Assembly: GCA_964492185.1 (NCBI GenBank) | Contig: CAZBJH010000018.1 | Location: forward strand, 1 to 43,002 | DNA from: JAFGSZ01 sp964492185 | GTDB taxonomy: Bacteria > Bacteroidota > Bacteroidia > Bacteroidales > UBA10428 | DNA: 43,002 nt | Reading direction: 5' to 3' | Shown here: one piece after another, positions 18,148 to 26,806 of the stretch | How positions within the stretch are numbered: the first letter of the stretch is position 1 | Layout: every line of letters starts with the position of its first letter | Notes under the pieces: generated by a model | Databases searched by the model: none | What the model was told of the DNA's origin: nothing | What the model saw: the letters and a program-made list of their open reading frames with translations, nothing else | Program-made: the position numbers and the translations under genes

Positions 18148-19005
18148 TTATATGATCATTTTCTCAATCGGAATAACCAGGATTCCTTCGGCCCCGTTAT
18201 CTTTTAATCTACCTATCACTTCCCAAAACTGATTTTCATTAACAACGGAATGCAATGAACTCCAGCCAGGTTCGTGCAGGGGCATTATAGTAGGGCTTTT
18301 AATGCCGGGTAATAATTCAATGATCCTGTCCAGTTTTTCATTCGGGGCATTCAATAAAATATATTTATTGCTTCCTGACCGCTGTACCGATTGAATCCGG
18401 AACAAAAGATCATTAAGCATTGGCCGCTTCACCTTTGAAAGACCGGGATTGCCAATAATGACAGCTTCTGAACGGGCGATTACCTCCACTTCTTTCAAAC
18501 GGTTACTCACTAAGGTGGATCCTGAACTTACAATATCAAATATGGCATCAGCCAATCCAATTCCGGGAGCTATCTCAACTGAACCGCTTATTTCATGAAT
18601 CTCCGCGTTAATATTATGTGCTTTAAGATATTTACGTAAAATACCCGGGTAAGATGTTGCTATCTTCCTGCCGGTGAACCAGCTGTTATCCTTATAATCC
18701 GTTGATTGGGGTATAGCAAGCGACAACCTGCACTTTGAAAAGCCTAATCTTTCAACTAATTCAACATTCCTGTCCTTTTCCATAACTTCATTTTCACCAA
18801 CAATACCAATATCTGCAACCGCATCAGCAACATATTGCGGGATGTCATCATCCCGCAGGTACAGGATCTCAAGAGGAAAATTGGTGGCCACAGTAACTAA
18901 CCTGCGTTTACCCCGTGTCGTTTTTATTCCGCATTCTTCTATCAGTTGAAGCGATCTCTCACTCAGCCTCCCTGTTTTCTGTATTGCAATTTTTAATCTT
19001 TCCAT
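18148..19005 (-). CDS. hisG: ATP phosphoribosyltransferase, long form
   Basis: 285-residue first enzyme of histidine synthesis (ATP + PRPP). The catalytic bilobed domain covers about 1-208 (IAIQKTGRLSERSLQLIEECG, DIVSSGSTLVSNRLKEVEV). An extra domain (about 210-285) is the HisG_C ACT-like region that binds histidine for feedback inhibition, so no separate HisZ is needed. It is the first structural gene of the operon, 85 bp after the attenuator. Confidence 0.97.
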   Translation of the reverse strand: MERLKIAIQKTGRLSERSLQLIEECGIKTTRGKRRLVTVATNFPLEILYLRDDDIPQYVADAVADIGIVGENEVMEKDRNVELVERLGFSKCRLSLAIPQSTDYKDNSWFTGRKIATSYPGILRKYLKAHNINAEIHEISGSVEIAPGIGLADAIFDIVSSGSTLVSNRLKEVEVIARSEAVIIGNPGLSKVKRPMLNDLLFRIQSVQRSGSNKYILLNAPNEKLDRIIELLPGIKSPTIMPLHEPGWSSLHSVVNENQFWEVIGRLKDNGAEGILVIPIEKMII

Positions 19006-19090
19006 ATCATTACATTGTCCAACTACAACTTTTTTTATCTAACAAATATTTAAGAGTTATATAAAACCCTTAATTTGCAGAAAATAACAT

Positions 19091-19119
19091 AAAAAAAGGC
19101 TTGCAGCACCTGCAAACCT
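19091..19119 (-). terminator. his attenuator (intrinsic terminator)
   Basis: On the minus strand: AGGTTTGCAG, loop GTG, CTGCAAGCCT, then T7. The stem is 10 bp with one G-U. It lies between the histidine-rich leader peptide and hisG. An alternative 5-bp pairing is possible between CAAAC (19132-19136) and GTTTG of the terminator's upstream arm, a candidate anti-terminator. Confidence 0.85.
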
Positions 19120-19162
19120 TAACCTAATATTGTTTGTACATACCACACCTTTTTATAGCAAG

Positions 19163-19207
19163 CTATATATGATGATAATGATAGGTATGTGCTTTAATTA
19201 TGTTCAT
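19163..19207 (-). CDS. hisL: his operon leader peptide
   Basis: A 14-codon ORF reading MNIIKAHTYHYHHI with four His in a seven-residue stretch, ending TAG. It lies just after a good promoter and before a terminator hairpin and hisG, the layout of a classical histidine attenuator. The RNA of its codons (ACATACC, plus-strand 19184-19190) can pair with GGTATGT (19138-19144), so ribosome stalling at His codons would free that segment. A small TATAGC/GCTATA hairpin overlaps the stop. The two Tyr codons among the His codons are notable. Confidence 0.85.
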   Translation of the reverse strand: MNIIKAHTYHYHHI

Positions 19208-19225
19208 ATTTTCTAACCCTGCATG

Positions 19226-19257
19226 CAAAATTAGTGATTTTTTCACAAAACTTCAAA
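19226..19257 (-). promoter_or_regulatory. his operon promoter (Bacteroidota type)
   Basis: Minus-strand TAATTTTG (19226-19233) fits the -7 consensus TAnnTTTG, with TTTG (19254-19257) 20 bp upstream as the -33 element. The predicted start lies about 10-15 nt before the leader peptide ATG at 19207. Confidence 0.7.
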
Positions 19258-19383
19258 ATGAATCAAGAAAAATTATTACTTGGCTCTTATATGCTTTTTC
19301 ACACAATGAGAGTTGAACACCCCCTTCATTATTAATATATATATATAAAGCCCTAATTATAATTCTTTAAAACAAACTCCGGA
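19258..19383. other. Spacer between yihY and the his promoter
   Basis: AT-rich, with a short TA run near 19339. No gene and no clear terminator for the yihY transcript that points this way. Confidence 0.4.
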
Positions 19384-20700
19384 TTAAATGTCCCTTATCA
19401 GTTTATTCTGAGGTGATTTTTTAATAACAGAAACAAATGAATCAAGTACCTTATCAATCTCATTTACTTCTCTGTTTGATTCTACCGCAATTTGATTATT
19501 TCCGGTATTCTCTATTGCATCAATAACCGACCCTACTGTCAGGACACTGCTATCCCTTGCAGGTTGATAAGCACTTTCATTGGAATCCTGTGTTACGGTT
19601 TCTGTCAGGATACCTGCATCGATCAGGTTGTATATGATTTCCCGCACAACCCTGACCGGAATTCCAAGATTATGTGATAATTGTCCGGCAGTCATTGCAT
19701 TTTCTCCGTTTACAAAATTTTTCACAACAGCATGAGTAATAATCAGTGCAAATTTCTTCCGCGATGAAATGCTGATATTAAAGGATTCGAATTCCGATTC
19801 AAAATGTTCAATATTCTGATTGGAAAAAGAGATTTCTGCACCAAAAAGCACTATCAGCCAACTGATATTAAGCCATATCAGGAACAGTGGCAAAGCGGCA
19901 AGGCTCCCATATATGGCACGGTAACCTGACAACAACGACTGAAAATTAAAATACCCCCATTGTAACAATTGAAACATAGTACCTGCAATTATACCTGCAA
20001 TAAATGCAGAACCAAACTTTACTTTTGTATTAGGCATAATTATATAAAGCAGTGTAAATACCATCCAGATCAATAAAAAAGGTATCACGGATACCAATAC
20101 GGTAAGTAATGGCCCGATATATCCAAGTAAGGGTCCCCCACCGCTGTCTTTGATCTGTGAGGATATAAAACCTGTCAGACTGCTGGAGAGAAATAATAAA
20201 ACAGGAGCTATTACAATCAGGGATATATAATCGCTGAATTTTCGTGAAAATACCCGGGATTTCTTGATCTGCCATATATCATTAAAGGCATTTTCAATAT
20301 TTCCAAGGACTTTCATTACGGAAAAAATCAACACCACCAGACCTATACCTGCAATAAATCCGCCGCTTATATTTTCCAGGTACCCAACGGCAGTGTTAAT
20401 TATCCATTGTATGGCATCCCGCGGAGCTGACAACCTTGATTTGATCCAGCCTTCAAGCCCCTGGTCAAAACCCAGTCCTTTTGCTATTCCAAATACCATA
20501 GCAAATATGGGAACAATGGATAATAAGGTAAAATAAGTCAGGGCCGAAGCCCTTAGCTGAACCCTGTCTTCATTAAATCCCCTTATAGCAACCAAAAATA
20601 TTCTTATCTGACGAAAGAGGATTCTATGGCTTCTGGGCTTTTTAACAAGAGAAAGATGCCAGATGTCTTTCTCAAAAAATTTACGGATTTTTTTTAGCAT
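19384..20700 (-). CDS. YihY/BrkB family inner membrane protein
   Basis: 438-residue membrane protein. The conserved YihY core (about 25-310) has about six membrane helices, starting with RASALTYFTLLSIVPIFAMVFG and including a GFIAGIGLVVLIFSVMKVLGNIENAFNDIW segment typical of the family. It ends in FGAEISFSNQN. The extra C-terminal part (about 320-438) is soluble and looks like a winged-helix region (NAMTAGQLSHNLGIPVRVVREII). The family was once labelled ribonuclease BN in error; its true function is not established. No partner gene is evident. Confidence 0.88.
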   Translation of the reverse strand: MLKKIRKFFEKDIWHLSLVKKPRSHRILFRQIRIFLVAIRGFNEDRVQLRASALTYFTLLSIVPIFAMVFGIAKGLGFDQGLEGWIKSRLSAPRDAIQWIINTAVGYLENISGGFIAGIGLVVLIFSVMKVLGNIENAFNDIWQIKKSRVFSRKFSDYISLIVIAPVLLFLSSSLTGFISSQIKDSGGGPLLGYIGPLLTVLVSVIPFLLIWMVFTLLYIIMPNTKVKFGSAFIAGIIAGTMFQLLQWGYFNFQSLLSGYRAIYGSLAALPLFLIWLNISWLIVLFGAEISFSNQNIEHFESEFESFNISISSRKKFALIITHAVVKNFVNGENAMTAGQLSHNLGIPVRVVREIIYNLIDAGILTETVTQDSNESAYQPARDSSVLTVGSVIDAIENTGNNQIAVESNREVNEIDKVLDSFVSVIKKSPQNKLIRDI

Positions 20701-20825
20701 GTCAAATAAATATGGTTCATCTTATAAAAATAGTTATTTATGTTAAATACTTTTCGCAACTGTTCTTGTATATTTTCATTGTTTCCTTACATTTACGACA
20801 TTATTTGTAAAATAGTTATCTGAAA

Positions 20826-21206
20826 ATGCCTGCATTTAGTCTTGAAAACAAAAATATACTCATTGTTGAGGATGATGAAATGAGTTTTCTGTATTTAATG
20901 CAGATCTTTAAATTAACAAGTGGAAACATTATCAGGGCAAAAAACGGGAAAGAAGCAATTGAAAAGGCAACCTCATCAAGCCAACTTGATCTTATCCTGA
21001 TGGATCTTCAACTTCCGGATATTCCGGGAACAAAAGTTATCGGAACAATACATAAAAAAAATCCGGATATTCCAATCATTGCACAAACTGCAGCACGCTC
21101 CCCCGAAGAGCATGAAAAGGCTTATAAAGCTGGATGTTCTGATATACTTGTAAAACCTTTTAATATGGATGCCCTGCTTGAAAAGATCAATGAATACATT
21201 TTATAG
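20826..21206 (+). CDS. Single-domain response regulator (CheY-like)
   Basis: 126-residue stand-alone receiver with no output domain. D17/D18 (IVEDDEMS), phosphoacceptor D60 (LILMDLQLPD), T88 and K110 (DILVKPF) are all present, so it should be phosphorylatable. It would act by protein contact or as a phosphorelay intermediate. No histidine kinase is in the window. It is divergent from yihY, with 125 bp between their starts. Confidence 0.9.
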   Translation: MPAFSLENKNILIVEDDEMSFLYLMQIFKLTSGNIIRAKNGKEAIEKATSSSQLDLILMDLQLPDIPGTKVIGTIHKKNPDIPIIAQTAARSPEEHEKAYKAGCSDILVKPFNMDALLEKINEYIL

Positions 21207-21269
21207 GCAGCGAGGGGAATACATTTTATGATTTTTTAACCCGGTAAAGCCAATAATGCAGGATATAAT

Positions 21270-21414
21270 TAGTGTCTGTCCATAATGTCCGATATCCGCG
21301 TTGCTGCTCACATTTTAAATCCTCAAATACTTTAGTATTCTCCGGTTTAAAATGTTCACGCGCCTTGATCTCGAACATTCTGAACAAACACCAGGACTTT
21401 ATAGACAAACTCTA
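21270..21414 (+). mobile_element. R1 element, type b (copy 3, 145 bp)
   Basis: The left end TAGTGTCTGTCCATAATGTCC and following GATATCCGCGTTGCTGC match copy 6 closely. The core is a different hairpin from type a: CATTTTAAA and TTTAAAATG arms around 21312-21350. The right end is TAGACAAACTCTA. It abuts copy 4 with only AT between the two ends. Confidence 0.8.
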
Positions 21415-21416
21415 AT

Positions 21417-21583
21417 TAGTGTCTGTCCATAAAGTAGTCAAAATGTTTAATTGTACATGTGTCTGTTCAGAAGGTTCCATTTGCAAGGCTCGCGCGGTCC
21501 GAAAACGCGGAGTTTACCAGTCGTAAATGAGCAATTTTCGGACAAGCGTAACGCGGCAAATGAGACTTTATGGACAGACACTA
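21417..21583 (+). mobile_element. R1 palindromic element, copy 4 (167 bp, best preserved)
   Basis: Perfect-looking copy with 18-bp terminal inverted repeats TAGTGTCTGTCCATAAAG / CTTTATGGACAGACACTA. Behind the left end is a 23-bp spacer, then a second internal copy of the end (GTGTCTGTTCAGAAGG) that pairs with the right end. The resulting hairpin has arms of about 58 nt and a loop near CAGTC. The outer 26 nt of the arms match at 22 positions. It ends 14 bp before the comB-like start codon. Confidence 0.9.
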
Positions 21584-21597
21584 AATCATAATGTTGC

Positions 21598-22290
21598 ATG
21601 AATATTGAGATTCTTCATCTGATCGAAGGTGCCCGGAAAGCACACGGATTAACTGTGATCATTGATGTTTTCAGGGCTTCTTCACTTGCCTGTTATCTTT
21701 TTGACCGTGGTGCAGAAAAAATCATACCGGTTGGCAAAATAGAACTTGCATATAAGCTTAAAGAACAGCATCCTGATTATATTTTGATTGGCGAACGTAA
21801 CAATAAAAAACCTCCCGGTTTTAGTTTCGGTAATTCACCCTATGAAATACTTAATCAGGATTTTTCAGGGAAAACAGTGATCCATACAACAAGTGCAGGC
21901 ACTCAGGGTATTGTTAATGCAAAAAAGGCTCTGAAAATTATTACAGGGAGCTTTGTAAACGCCGGGGCGGTAATTAAATTCATTAAGCATTATCAACCAC
22001 GAAATGTATCCCTGGTAGGTATGGGATATGCAGGTACGACTCCCATAGAGGAAGACACATTTTGTGCAGAATATATAAGAAACGGTCTGGAGGGTAAAAA
22101 GAGTAATTTTTCAGCGATGGTGGAGACAATAAGGAAAACCAGCGGACGCCGCTTCTTTGATCCGAAAAAAGCAGATTACAATCCACCTGAAGACTTTGGT
22201 CTTTGCCTTGATCTTAATGCTTTTAATTTTGTTCTTGAAGCCGTTTCTGATGATAAGAACATTATCACCCTGAAAAAAGTAATACTCTAA
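21598..22290 (+). CDS. ComB-like 2-phosphosulfolactate phosphatase family protein
   Basis: 230-residue protein of the ComB family (Mg-dependent acid phosphatase that makes sulfolactate in coenzyme M synthesis; in bacteria the substrate is often unknown). Family features are TVIIDVFRASSLACYLFDRG (about 19-38), IGERNNKKPPGFSFGNSP, VIHTTSAGTQGI and the late FFDPKKADYNPPEDFGLCLD. No other coenzyme M genes are present, so a sulfolactate role is uncertain. Its upstream region is almost entirely R1 sequence, so its promoter must lie in or before the elements. It converges with the permease gene at 22306. Confidence 0.85.
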   Translation: MNIEILHLIEGARKAHGLTVIIDVFRASSLACYLFDRGAEKIIPVGKIELAYKLKEQHPDYILIGERNNKKPPGFSFGNSPYEILNQDFSGKTVIHTTSAGTQGIVNAKKALKIITGSFVNAGAVIKFIKHYQPRNVSLVGMGYAGTTPIEEDTFCAEYIRNGLEGKKSNFSAMVETIRKTSGRRFFDPKKADYNPPEDFGLCLDLNAFNFVLEAVSDDKNIITLKKVIL

Positions 22291-22305
22291 ATAGTATTCA
22301 ACTTT

Positions 22306-23424
22306 TTAACTCACCTTCCTGTAACGCAGAACAGCAAACATAAGCATAATACTGCCATATACTGCCACTGAAATCCAATCCGCCAAAATATCCCTTATCC
22401 CCGATCCCTTCAGTAAAATCATCCTTACTACACGGATGAAATATGACATCGGATTCATAATATTTACCTTTTGGGCCCAGTCAGGCATACTTTCCACGGG
22501 TGTGAATATTCCACTCATTAAAATAAAGACCACCAGAAAGAAATAAGCAAGGAACATCACCTGTAGTTGATTATCGGCCATGGTTGACATTAAAAGACCA
22601 AATGCAAGAATAAGCAATAGATAAGTCGCCACAAAACCGAACAACAAAAGAATACTACCCTCCATGGGTACATTATATAAAAATTTAATGATCACTAATC
22701 CAAATCCGAGTTCAAAAAGTGCAATAGACCATAAAGGAAATAATTTACCTAAAATAAACTGCAGTCTCACAACAGGAGTAACATTTATCTGCTCAATCGT
22801 CCCCGACTCCTTTTCCCGTACAATGTTAAGTGCTGTCAGGAACATTCCGACCATAGTTACAAGCACACCCAATATTCCAGGTGCCATATAAAATTTAAAA
22901 TTTAACTCATTATTATACCAAAACCGTGTACTGATACTGATCGGGCTCTCAGGGCCCGTTATACCTGTCATAATACCCTGTTCCCTGAAAAAATCAATAT
23001 ACATATCCCTTATTAATGAGGATGAGTATGCATTGATAAGTCCTGCCGAAAGATTATTTATACCATTGATCAAAAGCTGTACATCTGAATTTCCATTTAA
23101 CAGATCTTTCTCAAATCCATTCGGAATATTAACCACCAATGCTGCTTTGTTCCTGAACATTTGAGCTTCTCCTTCTTTTACCGACTTTCCTGTCTGCCTC
23201 ACTGTAAAAAAAGGTGAGTAAATAAATTTGTTGATCAACCGTCGTGAAACACTTGAAACATCTTTATCTACAATATATACATCCACATTTTTCAATTCCA
23301 GTGTTGCAGTGTAAACAAAAACAAAAAGCTGAACGACAGGAACAATAAATATTATGGGTAACATGGTTTTGTTCCTGAAGATCTGCCTGAATTCCTTTTG
23401 TATAATCAAAAAAACTATTCTCAT
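22306..23424 (-). CDS. ABC-2 type permease (second permease of the export system)
   Basis: About 372 residues. ATG at 23424 (MRIVFLIIQKEFRQIFRNKT) is preferred over the longer frame, which would overlap the previous gene; this leaves a 13-bp gap. Layout is one N-terminal helix (about 20-42), a large periplasmic loop (to about 185), and five C-terminal helices with the conserved NIVREKESGTIEQINVTP coupling motif and FTPVESMPDWAQ near the end. It resembles the YbhS/YbhR group and should pair with the permease upstream. Confidence 0.9.
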   Translation of the reverse strand: MRIVFLIIQKEFRQIFRNKTMLPIIFIVPVVQLFVFVYTATLELKNVDVYIVDKDVSSVSRRLINKFIYSPFFTVRQTGKSVKEGEAQMFRNKAALVVNIPNGFEKDLLNGNSDVQLLINGINNLSAGLINAYSSSLIRDMYIDFFREQGIMTGITGPESPISISTRFWYNNELNFKFYMAPGILGVLVTMVGMFLTALNIVREKESGTIEQINVTPVVRLQFILGKLFPLWSIALFELGFGLVIIKFLYNVPMEGSILLLFGFVATYLLLILAFGLLMSTMADNQLQVMFLAYFFLVVFILMSGIFTPVESMPDWAQKVNIMNPMSYFIRVVRMILLKGSGIRDILADWISVAVYGSIMLMFAVLRYRKVS

Positions 23425-23437
23425 GTTGAATACATTA

Positions 23438-24544
23438 TTATTCAAGCCGGTAATGAAAATTCTTAACACTAAGTGCTATAAACAAAACAGTCATTCCTGC
23501 AAGTATCAGGGTTTCCTTCCATATGTAAAGAAATCCTGTCCCTTTTATCATAATATTTTTAATAATTATAAGAAACCAACGGGCCGGCATTATATTACTC
23601 AACCACTGCAATACCTGTGGCATATTATCTATGGGAAAAATGAACCCTGACAATAACAAGGTAGGCAGCATTAGGGCGAACATGGAAATAAACATGGCTA
23701 CCTGCTGTGTATTGCTTATTGTTGATATTAATATCCCCAGTGAAAGAGCAAGCAGAATAAACAATACATTCACCAAAAACAAAAGCAAAAAGCTTCCGCG
23801 AACCGGCAGGCCAAATACAATATATCCCAGGGCAATGATAACCAACGCGTTAATAACCGAAAGGAATATATAGGGAGTTACTTTTCCCAGGATGATCTGT
23901 AATGGTTTTAAAGGCGATACCAGCAATGCTTCCATTGTTCCTGTTTCCTTTTCACGGGCAATTGATATTGAGGTCATGATAGCTGACACCAGCATAAGGA
24001 TCAGTGCTATTGTACCGGGCACAAACATAAATACACTTTGCAGGTTTTCATTAAAATAAAAACGAACATCAGGTGTCAGATTCAGCATGATTAAATTGCC
24101 TGCAACCATATCTTTTACATAATTATTAATGATCCCGCTTGTATAATTTACCACCAGACTGGCAGCATTGGGGTCCGAGGCATCTGCAATAAGTTGAACC
24201 TGTGCTGTACCTTCATTCTCCAGTTTTTCTCCGAACCCTGGTTCAAAAACAATTACTTCCCGTACTTCCCCACGTTGAAAAGCTTTTTTGATCTGATCAG
24301 GATGGTTCAGCTCTCTTTTTAGATGAAAATAGCCCGAGGAAAATATTTTTTGTGTAATCTCACGGGTAACAACATCTTTGGAATGATCCAGTATTGCAAT
24401 ATTTACATTACGTATCTCATTTCTTACTACATAACCGAATATAAGAATTTGTGCAACGGGCAATCCGAACAACAGTACCATTGACCGGGAATCACGTAAA
24501 ATATGAAGAAACTCTTTGATCACAAACCCGTAAAACCTTCTCAT
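23438..24544 (-). CDS. ABC-2 type permease (first permease of the export system)
   Basis: 368 residues with the same fold as its neighbour: an N-terminal helix after MRRFYGFVIKEFLHILRDSR, a periplasmic domain (about 45-170) and a C-terminal bundle of five helices. The cytoplasmic coupling sequence ISIAREKETGTMEALLVSP and the GFIFPIDNMPQVLQWLSNIMP motif are typical of YbhS/YbhR exporters. It follows the ATPase at 24554 with a 9-bp gap. The two permeases probably form a heterodimer. Confidence 0.92.
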   Translation of the reverse strand: MRRFYGFVIKEFLHILRDSRSMVLLFGLPVAQILIFGYVVRNEIRNVNIAILDHSKDVVTREITQKIFSSGYFHLKRELNHPDQIKKAFQRGEVREVIVFEPGFGEKLENEGTAQVQLIADASDPNAASLVVNYTSGIINNYVKDMVAGNLIMLNLTPDVRFYFNENLQSVFMFVPGTIALILMLVSAIMTSISIAREKETGTMEALLVSPLKPLQIILGKVTPYIFLSVINALVIIALGYIVFGLPVRGSFLLLFLVNVLFILLALSLGILISTISNTQQVAMFISMFALMLPTLLLSGFIFPIDNMPQVLQWLSNIMPARWFLIIIKNIMIKGTGFLYIWKETLILAGMTVLFIALSVKNFHYRLE

Positions 24545-24553
24545 AATTATTCT

Positions 24554-25285
24554 TTATTTATTCCTAGCAATTTTTAAAAAAACCTGATCAATATTTTCTG
24601 CTTTATATTTCCTTTTTAATTTGTCCGGTGTGTCCAATGCTTCGATCCGGCCTTCCGACATTATTGATACCCTGTCGCAATATTCAGCCTCGTCCATATA
24701 ATGAGTAGTAACAAAAACAGTTATTCCCCTACCGGCAGTATCATATATTAACTCCCAGAAACGCCGCCGCGTAACAGGGTCAACACCCCCGGTAGGTTCG
24801 TCCAGAAAAACTATACCGGGCTGATGAAAAACGGCTACCGAAAAAGCCAGTTTTTGTCTCCACCCCAGGGGAAGCCCCCTGATCAGCTTATTGGCTATAG
24901 GCTCCATATCAAGTTCTTCAAGTAATTGTTTCGTGCGTGCTGCAATTTCCTTTCTTTTGATACCATATATGCCTGCATAAAAATGAATATTCTCTCTGAC
25001 GGTAAGATCCTCGTATAAAGAAAACCTCTGACTCATGTACCCGATGTTTTTCTTTATCTCCTCAGTCTGTGAGTAAACATCAAATCCTGCAACATGTATA
25101 TTCCCCGATGTTGGCCTTGATAATCCGCAAAAGATCCTTAATGCCGTTGTTTTACCGGCGCCATTGGCTCCAAGGAATCCAAATATTTCTCCTTTATAAA
25201 CCTCAAAAGTAAGGTGGTCATTGGCAGTGAAATCCCCGAACTTCTTCACCAGGTTTTCAACCTGTATGATTGGATACCTTGTCAT
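24554..25285 (-). CDS. ABC transporter ATP-binding protein
   Basis: 243-residue ATPase. Walker A is GANGAGKTTALR (about 40-51), the Q-loop is MSQRFSLYEDLT, and Walker B is IVFLDEPTGGVDP. The signature position reads RGLPLGWRQKLA, differing from the usual LSGG, though this LPLGxRQ form is common in YbhF-like ATPases. It probably drives the two permeases downstream together with the other ATPase. Confidence 0.92.
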   Translation of the reverse strand: MTRYPIIQVENLVKKFGDFTANDHLTFEVYKGEIFGFLGANGAGKTTALRIFCGLSRPTSGNIHVAGFDVYSQTEEIKKNIGYMSQRFSLYEDLTVRENIHFYAGIYGIKRKEIAARTKQLLEELDMEPIANKLIRGLPLGWRQKLAFSVAVFHQPGIVFLDEPTGGVDPVTRRRFWELIYDTAGRGITVFVTTHYMDEAEYCDRVSIMSEGRIEALDTPDKLKRKYKAENIDQVFLKIARNK

Positions 25286-25302
25286 ACGATATTGTTATAT
25301 TT

Positions 25303-25328
25303 CTTTAGAGTCTGTCTTTTTATTGACT
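25303..25328. repeat. R1 remnant between the two ATPase genes
   Basis: TTTAGAGTCTGTCTTTTTATTGACTAA resembles two R1 ends fused after loss of the body: TAGAGTCTGTC is the left end as in copy 2, and TTTATTGACTAA matches TTTATTGAC ends elsewhere. It fills most of the gap between the ATPase genes. Confidence 0.45.
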
Positions 25329-25331
25329 AAC

Positions 25332-26270
25332 TTAATTTAAATCCTCAGCATAATTTGCCGAATGAATAAAACAATCTTCAATACCCGGCTTTATTTTTTT
25401 TGTTTTTATATTGTTATGGCCTTTTTCATACAGGTAATTCCTTAGGATTTTTATATCTTCATTATCAGCAGTGAACCGGTAATGAATGGTTTGACCAAAT
25501 AAATAAGCACTTTCACAAAATTCATAAGCTCTCAGGTCATGAAGCAGGGACTGCATTGATGAAGAGCGAATGGCATATAGGTTTCCTGAGTAACCGGCAA
25601 TAATATTTGATGGTGTATCATGCTCCATGATGAATCCTTTATGCATAAGTGCTATCTGATCGCATTTTTCTGCTTCATCCATGTAGGGTGTTGAAACCAA
25701 AACAGACATTCCGTCCTGTTGAAGTTTTCTTAAATTATCCCAGAATTCCTTTCTTGAAACGGCATCAACTCCTGTTGTGGGTTCGTCCAGCACCAGCAGA
25801 TCGGGATTATGGATGATGGCACAGGCAAGCGCCAGCTTCTGTTTCATTCCTCCTGATAAATTTTTTACCAAACGTTTACGGAAAGGTTCAAGATGGATAA
25901 ATATATCAGCGATCAGATGATAGTTCATTTTCACCGATGCACCAAAGATCGTAGCATAAAAATTCAGATTTTCTTCCACCGTCAGATCCTGGTAAAGAGA
26001 AAACCGCCCCGGCATATAGCCCACGGAATTCCTGATTTTTCTGTATTGTTTGACCACATCATAACCTTCTACCTGTATTTTTCCTCTGTCAGGCAGCAGT
26101 AATGTAGTAATGATCCTGAACAAAGTGGTTTTACCGGCCCCGTCAGGACCGATAAGTCCGAAAAGAATGCCTTTTTGCACATTAAGATCAATTCCTTTAA
26201 GGGCGGCGACTTCACCAAATGACTTGACTACACCGCGTAATTGCAAAATATTGTCAAAATTACTTTGCAT
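25332..26270 (-). CDS. ABC transporter ATP-binding protein
   Basis: 312-residue ATPase. Walker A is GPDGAGKTTLFR (about 40-51), the Q-loop is MPGRFSLYQDLT, the signature is LSGGMKQKLALA, and Walker B is LLVLDEPTTGVDA. A C-terminal extension (about 235-312) is not present in the partner. Together the two ATPases match the halves of the fused YbhF ATPase of the ybhGFSR exporter, an inference from layout. Confidence 0.92.
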   Translation of the reverse strand: MQSNFDNILQLRGVVKSFGEVAALKGIDLNVQKGILFGLIGPDGAGKTTLFRIITTLLLPDRGKIQVEGYDVVKQYRKIRNSVGYMPGRFSLYQDLTVEENLNFYATIFGASVKMNYHLIADIFIHLEPFRKRLVKNLSGGMKQKLALACAIIHNPDLLVLDEPTTGVDAVSRKEFWDNLRKLQQDGMSVLVSTPYMDEAEKCDQIALMHKGFIMEHDTPSNIIAGYSGNLYAIRSSSMQSLLHDLRAYEFCESAYLFGQTIHYRFTADNEDIKILRNYLYEKGHNNIKTKKIKPGIEDCFIHSANYAEDLN

Positions 26271-26338
26271 ATGATAATTATTATAACATTCGATTGTTTT
26301 GATTATTAATATATTGTTCAGTTAAATATATTGTCAGG

Positions 26339-26355
26339 TTTATTGAAGATCACTA
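26339..26355. repeat. Solo R1 end facing copy 5
   Basis: TTTATTGAAGATCACTA is the reverse complement of a variant R1 end (compare TAGTGTCTTTCAATAAA at 8962). It meets the left end of copy 5 as CACTA-TT-TAGTG, like the junctions near 8959 and 21415. Confidence 0.5.
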
Positions 26356-26357
26356 TT

Positions 26358-26806
26358 TAGTGACTGTCTATAAAGTAGTCAAAATGTTTAACTGATCATG
26401 TGTCTGTTCAGAAGGTTCCATTCGAATATATTTTAATTAAGTTATTAGTAATTAATTTGTTATTTCGTTTAATCAAAGTTGGTGGTATGTGTTACCTCGC
26501 AAATTAATAATTTAATAAGGTGCTCGGTGAACCGACCGAAGGGAGCTCACGAACCGGAACGAAGTGGAGCTCGGCGAAGCCAATACCATATGAATTATTA
26601 TTATTATGAGTAACCCTCACCAATAACCTGTTTATAAAAATATTCATGTCCTTATGTCTTTGTACCTCATATCTTAAACTCTCTTAATGGTGAGGGTTTC
26701 CATTTGCAAGGCTCGCGCGGTCCGGAAACGCGGAGTTTACCAGTCGTAAATGAGCAATTTTCGGACAAGCGTAACGCGGCAAATGGGACTTTATGGACAG
26801 ACACTA
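26358..26806 (+). mobile_element. R1 palindromic element, copy 5, interrupted by an insertion
   Basis: The left part (26358-26422) and right part (26698-26806) together make a standard 167-bp copy, matching copy 4 almost base for base. The middle 282 bp is an insertion plus one copy of a 7-bp duplication. It separates hlyD from the ATPase genes in the export operon. The right-end CTA is the stop codon of hlyD on the minus strand. Confidence 0.88.
26423..26697. mobile_element. 275-bp insertion inside R1 copy 5
   Basis: Flanked by a direct TTCCATT repeat (26416-26422 and 26698-26704) that is single in intact copies. The content is AT-rich except for a core (about 26520-26582) with two related GC-rich units, CCGAAGGGAGCTC and CGAAGTGGAGCTC. 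A 10-bp inverted pair ACCCTCACCA / TGGTGAGGGT lies near 26614-26697. There is no ORF of note and no clear terminal inverted repeats. It could be a small nonautonomous element; its family is not recognised. Confidence 0.6.

Noticed and set aside
22285..22300. TAAATAGTATTCAAC after the comB-like stop as another R1 end
   Set aside because: Only eight bases match the R1 end before it diverges; too short to separate from chance in AT-rich DNA.
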